Of a stretch of 64,000 nucleotides of DNA, positions 43,879-52,927 are shown one piece after another; within the stretch, counting starts at the first letter, position 1, and each line of letters begins with the position of its first letter. A program made the position numbers and the translations under genes. The notes below the pieces were generated by a model that did not search any database, had not been told where the DNA came from, and saw only the letters and a program-made list of their open reading frames with translations. Origin of the DNA: Byssovorax sp. (GTDB lineage: Bacteria; Myxococcota_A; Polyangia; Polyangiales; Polyangiaceae); the NCBI GenBank assembly GCA_025362495.1, contig JANYGI010000061.1:62001-126000 (forward strand), written 5' to 3'.

Positions 43879-46182
43879 TCATCGCGCGGCGACGGCCAGC
43901 ACCTGACGAACGTCGACGTGCCCGGCCAGCGCCTTCTCGATCCCGTCTTCCAGCAGGGTCGTCATCCCGCCCTCCATCGCGGCCTTGCGGATCTCCGCCA
44001 CCGGCGCGCGCCGCGCGATCAAAGGCTTGGTGCGCTCGTCGTTCACCAGGAGCTCGTGGATCGCCATCCGCCCGCGGTAGCCGGTGCCCGAGCACTCGTC
44101 GCAGCCCTTGGCGCGGGCGAGCATGAAGCTCGGGCCGAACGTCCGACCGAGCCGCTCCTCCATCGCCTTCTCCCCGTACAGCGCCACGATCTCGTCCCAC
44201 TCCGCGCGCGTGCCCGGGTACGTCTCGCGGCACGCCTTGCAGAGCGTGCGCGTGAGCCGCTGCGCGAGGACGCCGAGGAGCGCGTCGCCGAAGTTGAAGG
44301 GATCGAGCCCCATGTCGAGCAAGCGGGTGATCGTTTCCGAGGCGCTGTTGGTGTGGAGCGTGGAGAGGACGAGGTGGCCGGTGAGCGACGACTCGACGGC
44401 GATCTGCGCCGTCTCGTGATCGCGCATCTCGCCGATCATGATCACGTCGGGATCGGCGCGCAAAAACGAGCGCAGCGCCGTCGCGAAGGTGAGGCCGATC
44501 TTGGGGTTCATCTGCACCTGGCGCAGGCCCGCTTGCGTGATCTCGACCGGATCCTCCGCGGTCCAGATCTTCATGTCGATGTTGTTGATGGCGCCGAGCG
44601 CCGAGTGGAGCGTCGTGGTCTTGCCGGAGCCGGTGGGCCCGACGCAGAGGACGAGGCCGTAGGGCTTGGCGATCACCGATCGCAGCGCCGCGAGGTTGCG
44701 CGCGCCCATCCCCATTCGCTCGAGCGGGAGCGGGCGCGCGTTGGCGAGGATGCGCATCACCACGTCCTCGTTGTCGCCGACGGTGGGGATCGTCGCGACG
44801 CGGAGCTCGATCGGTCGGTCCTTGAGCTGGAGCCGGATCTTGCCGTCCTGCGGCTTGCGGCGCTCGGAGATGTCGAGCTGGGCCATGATCTTGATCCGGG
44901 CCACGAGCGAGCGCCGGTACGCCGGGGGGATGTCGCGGTACGCCACGCAGTCGCCGTCGACGCGGAAGCGGACCACGGCGCTGCGCTCGCGCCCGTTGGG
45001 CTCGATGTGGATGTCGGAGGCGCCGGCCCGGTACGCGTCCATGATGATCTGGTTCGCGAGCTTGATGACGGCGCTGTCGCTCTCCTGGACCTCGACGCCC
45101 TGGAGCGGATTCTGCTCTTCGACGACCGGCTGCTCATCGCCGGCGAGCTCTTCGAGGATCCGATCGACGCCGCCGAGCTCCTCGATCTGACGGGCCTCGA
45201 GGTGCCGATCGACGTAGCGCCGGAGCTGACTCGGGACGACGATCACCTCGCGGACTTGCTTGTTGGCCTGGAAGCGAAGCAGATCCACGGCCTCCATCGC
45301 CAGCGGATCGCCGATGGCGAGGGTGATCGCGTGGGCGTCGGCGTCGACGGGGAGGACGCAGTACTTGGTGATGATCTCCGCGCTCACCTCGGTGGCCGCG
45401 GCCGGGTTCACCGCGCACTGATCGAGATCGATGAACGGGATGTTGAACTTTCTCGCGAGGGTGATCGCGAGATCCTTCTCGGAGACAATGTTCATCTCCA
45501 CGAGCACGTCACCGAGCCGCTTGCCGGCGCGCTTCTTCTGCTCGACGAGGGCGGCGTCAATGTCCTCCTTGGTCGCCAGCTTCTCCTCGATCAGCACCTC
45601 GCCGAGGCGCATGCGGCGGCGCGCCTGGATGGCGACCGCGTCCTCGAGCGAGGCCGGAGCGATCTTCTTTTGCTCGAGCAAGATCTGGCCGATGGGCACG
45701 TTGCGTCGGGCCGCGTGCTCGGCGAGCCCGCGCTCGAGGTCTTGCTTGTTCACTAGGCCGCCGTCGACCAGCATCGTCCCGATGAGCTCGACGTCTTCGA
45801 CGGCGTTCACGCCCTGCGTGTAGAAGAAGATCTCCTCGAACTGGCTCTGCGATTCGGCAGGGAGGCAGTAGAACCCGAGGCGCGAGGCGATGTCGGCGGC
45901 GCGAACCTCGACGATGAAGCTTCGGCCCCCGGGCAAGTGCACCTTGCGCAGCACCCGGTCGCGATCGGCGAGCTTGGCGCCGGTGCGACCGCTCCGGTGA
46001 AGACCGACGTAGGCCACGGTCTCCGTCGGCAGCGGGACGCGGATCTTCTGCCCACCCGCGCCCACGAGCTCGAGCGAGATCTCGGGATCACGCGGCAGGA
46101 AGCCGGCGACGCGGCCGATCTTGGTCCCGCCGTCGATGAGGCCGACGGTGGCGAAATAGGGGGACCGCCGTTCGTTCAGCAC
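43879..46182 (-). CDS. GspE/PilB-family secretion or pilus assembly ATPase
   Basis: 767 residues. An N-terminal domain of ~115 residues (PilZ-like look, not confirmed) is followed by two MshEN-type segments (about 140-330). The ATPase core has Walker A Gly-Pro-Thr-Gly-Ser-Gly-Lys-Thr-Thr-Thr (about 514-523), Asp box Asp-Pro-Asp-Val-Ile-Met-Ile-Gly-Glu, and His box Gly-His-Leu-Val-Leu-Ser-Thr-Leu-His-Thr-Asn. A zinc module Cys-Lys-Ala-Cys (about 647) and Cys-Asp-Glu-Cys (about 693) is present. The GTG start at 46182 has GGAGGT upstream. It powers pseudopilus or pilus assembly; tandem MshEN modules often bind c-di-GMP. Other pilus genes are not adjacent. Confidence 0.9.
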   Translation of the reverse strand: MLNERRSPYFATVGLIDGGTKIGRVAGFLPRDPEISLELVGAGGQKIRVPLPTETVAYVGLHRSGRTGAKLADRDRVLRKVHLPGGRSFIVEVRAADIASRLGFYCLPAESQSQFEEIFFYTQGVNAVEDVELIGTMLVDGGLVNKQDLERGLAEHAARRNVPIGQILLEQKKIAPASLEDAVAIQARRRMRLGEVLIEEKLATKEDIDAALVEQKKRAGKRLGDVLVEMNIVSEKDLAITLARKFNIPFIDLDQCAVNPAAATEVSAEIITKYCVLPVDADAHAITLAIGDPLAMEAVDLLRFQANKQVREVIVVPSQLRRYVDRHLEARQIEELGGVDRILEELAGDEQPVVEEQNPLQGVEVQESDSAVIKLANQIIMDAYRAGASDIHIEPNGRERSAVVRFRVDGDCVAYRDIPPAYRRSLVARIKIMAQLDISERRKPQDGKIRLQLKDRPIELRVATIPTVGDNEDVVMRILANARPLPLERMGMGARNLAALRSVIAKPYGLVLCVGPTGSGKTTTLHSALGAINNIDMKIWTAEDPVEITQAGLRQVQMNPKIGLTFATALRSFLRADPDVIMIGEMRDHETAQIAVESSLTGHLVLSTLHTNSASETITRLLDMGLDPFNFGDALLGVLAQRLTRTLCKACRETYPGTRAEWDEIVALYGEKAMEERLGRTFGPSFMLARAKGCDECSGTGYRGRMAIHELLVNDERTKPLIARRAPVAEIRKAAMEGGMTTLLEDGIEKALAGHVDVRQVLAVAAR

Positions 46183-46302
46183 CGTACCTCCGAAGCCATG
46201 ATTGGCTCTGCGGGGATCGGCGGCGACGGGGCGAGCTTGAGCGCGTTGCGACGCGCTGGCCGATCCGGCGCGCGCCCCCGTGCGACGTCACCGCGGCGGT
46301 AG

Positions 46303-46311
46303 TGCTAGGCT
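46303..46311 (+). promoter_or_regulatory. Extended -10 element for the HEAT/TPR gene
   Basis: TG-C-TAGGCT, 17 nt before ATG 46329; predicts a ~10-nt leader. Confidence 0.45.
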
Positions 46312-46328
46312 CGCGCCCTCCGAGCCCC

Positions 46329-48194
46329 ATGAGCAACCGCCCCGTCCACGAGCTCCGCCAGGAGGCCAGCGCCGCCCTCGCCCGCGGCGATTTTCCTCGC
46401 GCCGTCAGCGCGCTCCAGGCCGCCCTCCAGCACACCGTCGCCCGCGAGGAAGACTACGTCGGCGCCACGACCGAGCTCCGCGACGTGTACACGCGGGTAG
46501 GCGATCACCGCTCGGCGCTCACCCTCGACTGGTACTCGGGCGGCGAGCGCACGCAGCGGGCGCTGATCCAGCAGGTCCCGGCCATCGATCGCGCGCGGAC
46601 GCTGCTGGCGTGGGCCGATCGCGCCACCGATCGCGATCGCGCCGCGGGCGTCTACGCCAAGGCCGCCGACGAGTACGAGGCGGCAGGCCTCGTGGCCCAG
46701 GCCGCGATCGCGCGGGAGCGCGGGGGTGATTTCCAGCGGGCGCGCGCGCTCTGGTCGCGCCTCGCGCAGATCTTGAGCGCCTCGGGATCGGACCTCTACG
46801 CGGCCGGCCTCGCGCGCTTCAACCTCGCTCGCACCTCGCTGCGCACCGGCGACGCCGCGGCGGCGCGCGAGGCCGTGGTCGCCGCCGTTCACCTGCTCGA
46901 AGAGGCCGCCGATCGCTACGAGACCATCGGACAGCGCGAGCGCGCCTTCGACTGCTATCAAGTGCTGATCGCCGTCGGCCGCGAGAGCGGCGAGTTCGAG
47001 CACGTGCTCGAGGGGTTCGTGAACGTGATCCGCATCCTGCGGGAAGATCACCTGCGCTACTACGCGCTCCAGTCCTACGAAGAGGCGGTGGCGGCCGCCG
47101 AGAAGCAAGGCGAGGTGTCGGCCGCGGCGACGCTGGCGCGCGAGATGAGCGCGTACGCCCGCAAAGAGGGCCTGACGGCCGTGGCCGGCTTCGCGACGCT
47201 CACGCAAGCGCGCCTGTGGCAAGAGGTGGCCATCGCCTCGCAGAAGCGGAAATCCCCGCCCGAGATCGCCGAGAACGCCCTGCTCGCGGCGGTGATCGCC
47301 CTCGGCGAAGCGGGCCAGTACCGCCAGGTAGGTACGGTGTATGGGTCCCTGTCGGGATTGCCGCTCGAAGAGTCGCGGACCAAGCATTACACCCGCGCTC
47401 GCACCCGCTACACCGAGGCTCAGGATCTGGCCATCGACGCCGCGCCCTTGCCCGCGCACCTCCGGCACGAGGTGGGCTTCCCCGAGGTGTGGCACGTCGA
47501 TCTCGTGGAGTGGGAGCAGGGCGGGAGCGCGAGCCAGGCCTGCGGCGACATCATCCTCGATCCGGGCCAGTGGTCCGAGGTGACGCGGCGCCGCGCGATG
47601 CTGGCGCGCCTGAGCGCCCTCGCCCTCGAGGCGCCGCCGCCGGCCGGGCAGCGCGGGCCTGGCCCCGAAGCGTACGCGCGCCTGGCCGAGCAGCTCGCGC
47701 TGGTCGAGCTCTACACGATCCTCTCGCCGCTCGAGCACATGTTCCGCCGGCCCGAGGCGCCGGTGCGCGTCGCCGTGGTGCGGGCCCTCTCACGCTTCCT
47801 TTACAAGCGCACCTTCATCACCCTGCGCGAGGCGCTCGTCGACGGCGATCCGAGCATCGTCCACGAGGGCGCCAAGGCGCTGGAAGAGCTTCGTTTCCCG
47901 CACGCCTTCGATCCGCTGGCCCGCATCTACCGCGAGTCGCAGAGCGCCGCGGTGCGCTGCTCGGCGCTCCGTGCCCTGTCGAAGATTGACACTCTCGAAG
48001 CCGCGGAGATGCTCCTCGGCGTCATCCAGCACGACGGGGCCGAGGAGCGCGGCGCCGCGCTCGACGCCCTGAAGAAGGCGCGCGGCCTGCGCTTCGTGGA
48101 TCTCGCGCGCGATCAGCTGAAGACGCTGGCCGGCCCGGCGCGCGCCGCCGTGAGAGACGTGCTCCAGGCCCGCGGCGTCAGCGTCGGGGCCTGA
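46329..48194 (+). CDS. TPR/HEAT-repeat scaffold protein
   Basis: 621 residues, no signal peptide. Residues about 5-300 are helical pairs with TPR-like spacing (Ala-Leu-Ala-Arg-Gly-Asp-Phe, Tyr-Glu-Ala-Ala-Gly). Residues about 470-615 look like HEAT/PBS-type repeats (Val-Arg-Val-Ala-Val-Val-Arg-Ala-Leu; Ala-Val-Arg-Cys-Ser-Ala-Leu-Arg-Ala-Leu). No catalytic motif is seen, so a protein-protein scaffold is likely. It is divergent from the GspE-like ATPase with a shared 146-bp intergenic region, which may imply a functional link. Confidence 0.72.
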   Translation: MSNRPVHELRQEASAALARGDFPRAVSALQAALQHTVAREEDYVGATTELRDVYTRVGDHRSALTLDWYSGGERTQRALIQQVPAIDRARTLLAWADRATDRDRAAGVYAKAADEYEAAGLVAQAAIARERGGDFQRARALWSRLAQILSASGSDLYAAGLARFNLARTSLRTGDAAAAREAVVAAVHLLEEAADRYETIGQRERAFDCYQVLIAVGRESGEFEHVLEGFVNVIRILREDHLRYYALQSYEEAVAAAEKQGEVSAAATLAREMSAYARKEGLTAVAGFATLTQARLWQEVAIASQKRKSPPEIAENALLAAVIALGEAGQYRQVGTVYGSLSGLPLEESRTKHYTRARTRYTEAQDLAIDAAPLPAHLRHEVGFPEVWHVDLVEWEQGGSASQACGDIILDPGQWSEVTRRRAMLARLSALALEAPPPAGQRGPGPEAYARLAEQLALVELYTILSPLEHMFRRPEAPVRVAVVRALSRFLYKRTFITLREALVDGDPSIVHEGAKALEELRFPHAFDPLARIYRESQSAAVRCSALRALSKIDTLEAAEMLLGVIQHDGAEERGAALDALKKARGLRFVDLARDQLKTLAGPARAAVRDVLQARGVSVGA

Positions 48195-48279
48195 GCCTTC
48201 ACCGGAGCCGCGCGATCAACGGCGCGAGCCGCGGGGCGCGCTTGTCCGTTTCTTCCAATCCTCGCCGGATGCCGAGGGC

Positions 48280-48285
48280 TACGGT
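48280..48285 (+). promoter_or_regulatory. -10 element for the epimerase gene
   Basis: TACGGT, 6 nt before ATG 48292, no Shine-Dalgarno; leaderless transcript predicted. Confidence 0.4.
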
Positions 48286-48291
48286 CGGTGC

Positions 48292-49119
48292 ATGAAAATC
48301 CTCGTCACCGGAGCGACTGGAAAGGTCGGAAGCCGACTCGGCAAGCGACTCGCGCAGCGCGGCGATCACGTGCGCGCCCTGGTGCGCGACAGAGCGCGTG
48401 CAGCCGATTTGCTCGAAGCGGGTATCGAGCTCGTCGAGGGCGACTTGCTCGCTGTGGATTCGCTCCCTGCCGCGGTGCGCGGCGTCGATGCGGTGGTCCA
48501 CTGCGCCGCGTTCTTTCGCGGCGCGACCACCGAGCAAGCGCACGCCGTCAACGATCTCGGCACCCAGCACCTCGCGAACGCCGCCCGCGCGGCCGCGGTG
48601 AAGCGTTTCATCTTCACGAGCACTGGCCTGGTGTACGGCCCGAGCGGTGGCCGCCTCCTCGGCGAGGACGATGCCTGCGCGCCGACCTCGGCCTACCCGG
48701 CGAGCAAGCTCGCCGCCGAGCGCTTCCTCCTCGCGCTGGAGGGCCTCGACGTGCGCGTGCTGCGCCTGCCGTTCGTGTACGGCGACGGCGATCCGCACAT
48801 CGAGGAGGTGATCCCGATGATGCTCAGCTTCCCGCCGGCGCTCCGCATGTCGATTGGCCACCACGCCGACATCGCCCAGGCCGTCGCTCGCTTGCTCGAT
48901 ATACCGTCTCCTTCCCATCGCATCTACAACGTGGTCGACGACGAGGCCCCCGATCTCGCCACGCTGTTTGCGTCCGTGGGGGCGCCGCCGCCGGACGGGT
49001 CGGACGCCGAGCGCGCGCGCCCCTTCGAGATGGTCCTCGACGGTCGCCGCATCCGCGAAGATCTCGGCTTCAAGCCCGAGTTTCCGCGCCTCGCCGACGC
49101 GATCGCCCGACGCGCGTAG
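48292..49119 (+). CDS. NAD-dependent epimerase/dehydratase (extended SDR)
   Basis: 275 residues. The cofactor motif Gly-Ala-Thr-Gly-Lys-Val-Gly is at residues 7-13. The catalytic Ser/Thr is in Phe-Thr-Ser-Thr-Gly and the Tyr-x3-Lys in Tyr-Pro-Ala-Ser-Lys (about residue 140). The Leu-Arg-Leu-Pro-Phe-Val-Tyr-Gly segment and the short C-terminal domain fit nucleotide-sugar epimerases or related oxidoreductases. It is a little shorter than typical UDP-sugar epimerases (about 310), closer to atypical extended SDRs. The substrate is unassigned. Confidence 0.85.
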   Translation: MKILVTGATGKVGSRLGKRLAQRGDHVRALVRDRARAADLLEAGIELVEGDLLAVDSLPAAVRGVDAVVHCAAFFRGATTEQAHAVNDLGTQHLANAARAAAVKRFIFTSTGLVYGPSGGRLLGEDDACAPTSAYPASKLAAERFLLALEGLDVRVLRLPFVYGDGDPHIEEVIPMMLSFPPALRMSIGHHADIAQAVARLLDIPSPSHRIYNVVDDEAPDLATLFASVGAPPPDGSDAERARPFEMVLDGRRIREDLGFKPEFPRLADAIARRA

Positions 49120-49182
49120 ACGCGGCGCTCGTCGCAAGGCGGACGAGATTACCTGCCGCCCGTACGAGAGCGCCGATGGCCG

Positions 49183-49208
49183 GGCGAGGGGGCGTGTTCC
49201 CCCTCGCC
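49183..49208. terminator. Bidirectional hairpin terminator
   Basis: Perfect 10-bp stem (49183-49192 with 49199-49208), loop CGTGTT, in the gap between convergent genes ending at 49119 and 49217. Confidence 0.6.
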
Positions 49209-49216
49209 GCGTGCTC

Positions 49217-52200
49217 TCAAAGGCAGCAGCGGAATCCCACGTCGCAGTCCTGGTATTTGATCGGGTACGACGCGAGCTCGTCGCAGCGGAGATCCCCGCC
49301 GGGCGCGGTGCCGCTCTCGCAGTGCGACCCGCCGCGGACGTGGCAGACCGTGGGAGTCGCCGCGTCGCAGGAGTTCTCCCACTCGGCCACGTTGCCGCTC
49401 ATGGCGAAGAGGCCAATCACGCCGCCCTGGCACGAGGCGTAGCTCGCGTTCGCGGAGCCGATGGCGCCGATACAGGCGTTGGTGGGGGTGGGGTTCGCCG
49501 CCGTCGGACACACGCCGGCGACGGCGCTGCTGCTGAGCTGATCGACGCCGCGACAGCTCCCGTGGTTGTAAACGTCGCTGTACGGATAGTCGTTGTTCCC
49601 GCTGAAGGTGCAGGCGTTGAACCACTCGCTCTTCGTCGAATCATCGTACTCGACGTCGGCCGGATCGATGTCGAGCCCGCCGCTGACCTTGCCGCAAAGG
49701 TGCTTGTGGGAGTAGGCGCAGTACGCCCGGGCATCGCACCAGTCGACATGAGCGACGGGGACCTGGAGCTGCGACGGCTGGGGCGGCCACACGCCGGGCA
49801 CGTACCCGGGCGGATTGGACTTGTAGGCGCAAACGGCGGGCTGATTGGCGGGGACCTGGCCCGACGTGAGGAAGACGTCGTACTCGCTGTTCGTCACCTC
49901 GGAGGCGTCGATGCAGTACGTGCCGCCGCCGACCTTGGGGATGACCTTCATCGTCGACGGGCAAGCGCACTTGTTCGCGGTGCAGATCTGGCCCTCACAG
50001 TTGAGCGCGACAGCACACTTCTGGCCCGTCGTGCACGGGGCGCAGCCGCCGCCGCCACAGTCGATGTCGCTCTCGCCCCCGTTCTGGATCCCGTCGCTGC
50101 AGGTCGCGGGCAGGCACGTCTTGGCGGTGGGATCGCAGTGGATCGAGGCGCAATCCGTGTCGATCTTGCACTTCAGGTTGTTGGCGCACGGGGCGCAGGT
50201 GCCGCCGCCGCAGTCGACGTCAGTCTCGGGCGTGCCCGGGTTCTGCACCGCGTCGGTGCAGGTCGGCGCGCAGGTGAGGGCGACGCACGACCCTCCCTTG
50301 CAGTCACTGCCAATCTTGCACGCCAGGGTGGGTCCGCAGCCGGGGCACGCGCCACCACCACAGTCGATGTCGGTCTCGGTGCCATTCTTGACGACGTCGA
50401 CGCAGGTCGCGGCCTTGCACAGGCCGCCCGTGCAAACGCCGGTGCTGCAGTCGGCTCCCGCGGCGCAGCCCTTCCCGACCGCGCAGGCCTGGCAGGAGCC
50501 GCCACAGTCGGTGTCGGTCTCGGTGCCATTCTTGACGAAATCGGAGCACGTCGCGGCCTTGCAGAGGTTGCCCGCGCAAACCCCGGTCGTGCAGTCCGCG
50601 CTCACGCTGCAGCCCTTGCCCGGCACGCAGGCGCTGCAGAGCGGACCACCACAGTCGATGTCGGTCTCGGCGGCGTTCTTGGCGAGATCGCTGCATGTGG
50701 AAGCCTGGCAGACGCCACCCGTGCACACGTGGCTCGCGCAGTCGGCCGCCACCGCGCAGCCCTTGCCCGTCGCGCACGCGCTGCAGGTGCCGCCGCAGTC
50801 GACGTCGGTCTCGGCGCCGTTCTGAACGACGTCAAAGCACGTCGCGGCCTTGCACTGGCCGCCCTGGCAGGAGCCGGCAAAGCAGTCGGCATTCACGAGA
50901 CAGAACTTGTTGATCGCGCAGACCGGGCACGTCCCGCCGCCACAATCGATGTCGGTCTCGGTGCCGTTCTTGTTCATATCCATGCACGTGGGCGCCGCAC
51001 AGACGCCGCCCGTGCAGACGTGGCTCGCGCAGTCGGTGCCGAGGGCGCAGACCTTGGCCGTGGCGCAGGCGGGGCAGGTGCCACCGCCACAGTCGATGTC
51101 GGTCTCGGCCGCGTTCTTGACGGTGTCAGTGCACGTCGCGCTCTTGCACACGCCGGCCGTGCAGACTCCGGTGCTGCAATCGGCGCCCGCGCCGCAGATC
51201 TTCCCGGTCGCGCACTTCTGGCAGGTCGGGCCGCCGCAATCGACGTCCGTCTCGGAGCCATTCTTGACGTTGTCGGTGCAGAGCGGAGCCTTGCAGAGGC
51301 CGCCGGTGCAGATGCCGTCGATGCAGTCGAGAGCGACGCTGCAGATCTTGCCCGTCGCGCAGCCCCCGCAGGTCCCTCCGCCGCAATCGACGTCGGTCTC
51401 GCTGCCGTTCTTGACGAGATCGCTGCACGTGGGCGGCTTGCAGATGCCTCCCGAGCACACGTGCGTCGCGCAGTCACCGCCGACGAGGCAGGCGAGGCCC
51501 GTCGCGCACTTCGCGCAGGTCGGGCCGCCACAGTCGATGTCGGTCTCGTTCTTGTTCTTCACCCCGTCGCTGCAGGTCGCGAGGCAGACGCTGCCCGAGC
51601 ACTGACCGCTGACGCAGTCGGTGCCCATCGAGCACTTCTCGCCGGCCGGGCACGAGGGGCACGCGGCGCCGCCGCAGTCGACGTCGGTCTCGACGCCGTT
51701 CTTGATGACATCGTTGCACGTGGGCGCCGCGCAGACGTTGCCTGCGCAGACGCCGTTCGCGCAGTCCGCGCCGCCGATACAGGCCTTCCCCGTGGCGCAG
51801 CCGAGGCAGCTCGGGCCGCCGCAGTCGACGTCGGTCTCGGTGCCGTTCAGCTTCGCGTCGACGCAGGTGGGCGCGACGCATTTACCGGCCTTGCACACGG
51901 CCCCCGGGCAATCGATGCTGGAGAGGCACTCGATGCAGATGCCCGTCCCATCGCAGAGCTTGCCATTGCCGGCGTTGGTGCAGGCCGTGCCCTTCATGGT
52001 CGGTGTGTTGACGACCGCGCCGGCCATGCAGCCATCGGTGGTGCAAAGGTTCTTGTCGTCGAACGGATCATCGGTGGCGTCCACCGACTTGGTCGCGCCG
52101 GCCCCGTCGCAAACGATCGTCTTGCAGTCGCCGGCGGTCTGCGTTTTCGCCGCCGTGCCGCTGGCCACGAAATCGAGGCCGCACACGCCGCCGCTGCAGG

Positions 52201-52501
52201 TGGCTGTCTGGCACTCCGTCGTGGTCCCGGGGCAGTCTGCGGCCGTCGTGCAGCCGCCCATCCCGCCGCCGCTGCCGCTCGCCGAGCTCGAGCTCGAGCT
52301 CGCGCTCGCGCTGCTGCTCGCCGTCGTCCCGCCGCCGGTCCCCGTGGTCGTCGCGTCGCCACCGCTGCTGCTGCTCACCGTCGATGTCTTTGGAGGCGGT
52401 GGGGCGCTGGAGCTCGTCCCCTCTCCGCCGCACGACGCCGCGCCGACCGTGGTGAGCGCAAACAAGACGAGCAGCGAAGTCAAGGTGTTACGCGATGTCA
52501 T
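49217..52501 (-). CDS. Lipoprotein with 13 Cys repeats and a C-terminal FGE/SUMF1-like domain
   Basis: 1094 residues from ATG 52501. The signal peptide ends Gly-Ala-Ala-Ser-Cys (about residue 24), followed by a Ser/Thr/Gly linker to about 80. A Cys-rich N-module (about 80-200) is shared with the proteins at 59591 and 63232. Thirteen units of ~46 residues then carry Lys-Asn-Gly-x-Glu-Thr-Asp-(Val/Ile)-Asp-Cys-Gly-Gly and six further Cys each. The last ~240 residues resemble the formylglycine-generating-enzyme fold (Glu-Val-Thr-Asn-Ser-Glu-Tyr, Asn-Val-Ala-Glu-Trp-Glu-Asn, Arg-Gly-Gly-Ser, Gly-Phe-Arg-Cys) with many extra Cys. ATG 52540 lies upstream of the inferred transcript start and is rejected. 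A large surface-exposed, disulfide-rich adhesin-like protein is likely. Confidence 0.82.
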   Translation of the reverse strand: MTSRNTLTSLLVLFALTTVGAASCGGEGTSSSAPPPPKTSTVSSSSGGDATTTGTGGGTTASSSASASSSSSSASGSGGGMGGCTTAADCPGTTTECQTATCSGGVCGLDFVASGTAAKTQTAGDCKTIVCDGAGATKSVDATDDPFDDKNLCTTDGCMAGAVVNTPTMKGTACTNAGNGKLCDGTGICIECLSSIDCPGAVCKAGKCVAPTCVDAKLNGTETDVDCGGPSCLGCATGKACIGGADCANGVCAGNVCAAPTCNDVIKNGVETDVDCGGAACPSCPAGEKCSMGTDCVSGQCSGSVCLATCSDGVKNKNETDIDCGGPTCAKCATGLACLVGGDCATHVCSGGICKPPTCSDLVKNGSETDVDCGGGTCGGCATGKICSVALDCIDGICTGGLCKAPLCTDNVKNGSETDVDCGGPTCQKCATGKICGAGADCSTGVCTAGVCKSATCTDTVKNAAETDIDCGGGTCPACATAKVCALGTDCASHVCTGGVCAAPTCMDMNKNGTETDIDCGGGTCPVCAINKFCLVNADCFAGSCQGGQCKAATCFDVVQNGAETDVDCGGTCSACATGKGCAVAADCASHVCTGGVCQASTCSDLAKNAAETDIDCGGPLCSACVPGKGCSVSADCTTGVCAGNLCKAATCSDFVKNGTETDTDCGGSCQACAVGKGCAAGADCSTGVCTGGLCKAATCVDVVKNGTETDIDCGGGACPGCGPTLACKIGSDCKGGSCVALTCAPTCTDAVQNPGTPETDVDCGGGTCAPCANNLKCKIDTDCASIHCDPTAKTCLPATCSDGIQNGGESDIDCGGGGCAPCTTGQKCAVALNCEGQICTANKCACPSTMKVIPKVGGGTYCIDASEVTNSEYDVFLTSGQVPANQPAVCAYKSNPPGYVPGVWPPQPSQLQVPVAHVDWCDARAYCAYSHKHLCGKVSGGLDIDPADVEYDDSTKSEWFNACTFSGNNDYPYSDVYNHGSCRGVDQLSSSAVAGVCPTAANPTPTNACIGAIGSANASYASCQGGVIGLFAMSGNVAEWENSCDAATPTVCHVRGGSHCESGTAPGGDLRCDELASYPIKYQDCDVGFRCCL

Positions 52502-52510
52502 GGGGAGAAC

Positions 52511-52540
52511 ATCGTGCACATTTGCGGAGTCGCGTGTCAA
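52511..52540 (-). promoter_or_regulatory. Promoter of the 13-repeat lipoprotein gene
   Basis: On the minus strand TTGACA (52535-52540), 18-bp spacer, CACGAT (52511-52516), then 9 nt to ATG 52501. Geometry and both hexamers are identical to those of the paralogue at 54530-54559. Most of the remaining gap 52502-52927 is somewhat AT-richer and holds no gene I can support. Confidence 0.6.
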
Positions 52541-52894
52541 TCTCCGTGATTCGCACGCAGGGTCGCGCGCCCGCGCGGTTGCGTTGATTCCGCGAGGGAC
52601 AGGGGCGTCCCGCGATGGACTTCAGGGCGTCTTTTCGATGGCTGGCGTGGCGCGAACGCGCCCTTCGTGGAGGCTGGTGCCATCTGGTACCCGCCACGCG
52701 CTGCGTGGTTCGTGCTCCTGCACGCGGCAGAAAATCCTGCCCGCCCGTGCCCAAGCGGCATTCGACTCGAGATGGCTATTCCGGTACGCGGAGTGGCCGG
52801 CACTGAACTTTGGCCTTTGCCGAGCGGCAAATTTGGTCAATGCGTCAAGTGCGGTTCGGGGTATGGGGGGCCCCGGCGAGCTTTGCTCGACGGA

Positions 52895-52918
52895 GGGAAA
52901 GGGCGCGAGCCCTTTCCC
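52895..52918 (-). terminator. Terminator of the 4-repeat lipoprotein gene
   Basis: Perfect 10-bp stem (52895-52904 with 52909-52918) closed by a GCGA (GNRA) tetraloop, 10 nt after the stop at 52928. Confidence 0.6.
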
Positions 52919-52927
52919 GGGACTGAA

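Noticed and set aside
48854-52549. A 1231-codon open frame on the plus strand, rich in Val-Asp-Val-Gly-Leu repeats
   Set aside because: It is the exact antisense of the Cys-repeat lipoprotein gene at 49217-52501. Repeats and high GC keep the opposite frame open; the minus-strand product has a lipobox, known repeats and a recognisable domain.
52622-52840. 72-codon minus-strand ORF in the gap between the two FGE-type lipoprotein genes
   Set aside because: Weak codon bias, no ribosome-binding site, and no domain; the gap is AT-richer intergenic DNA.
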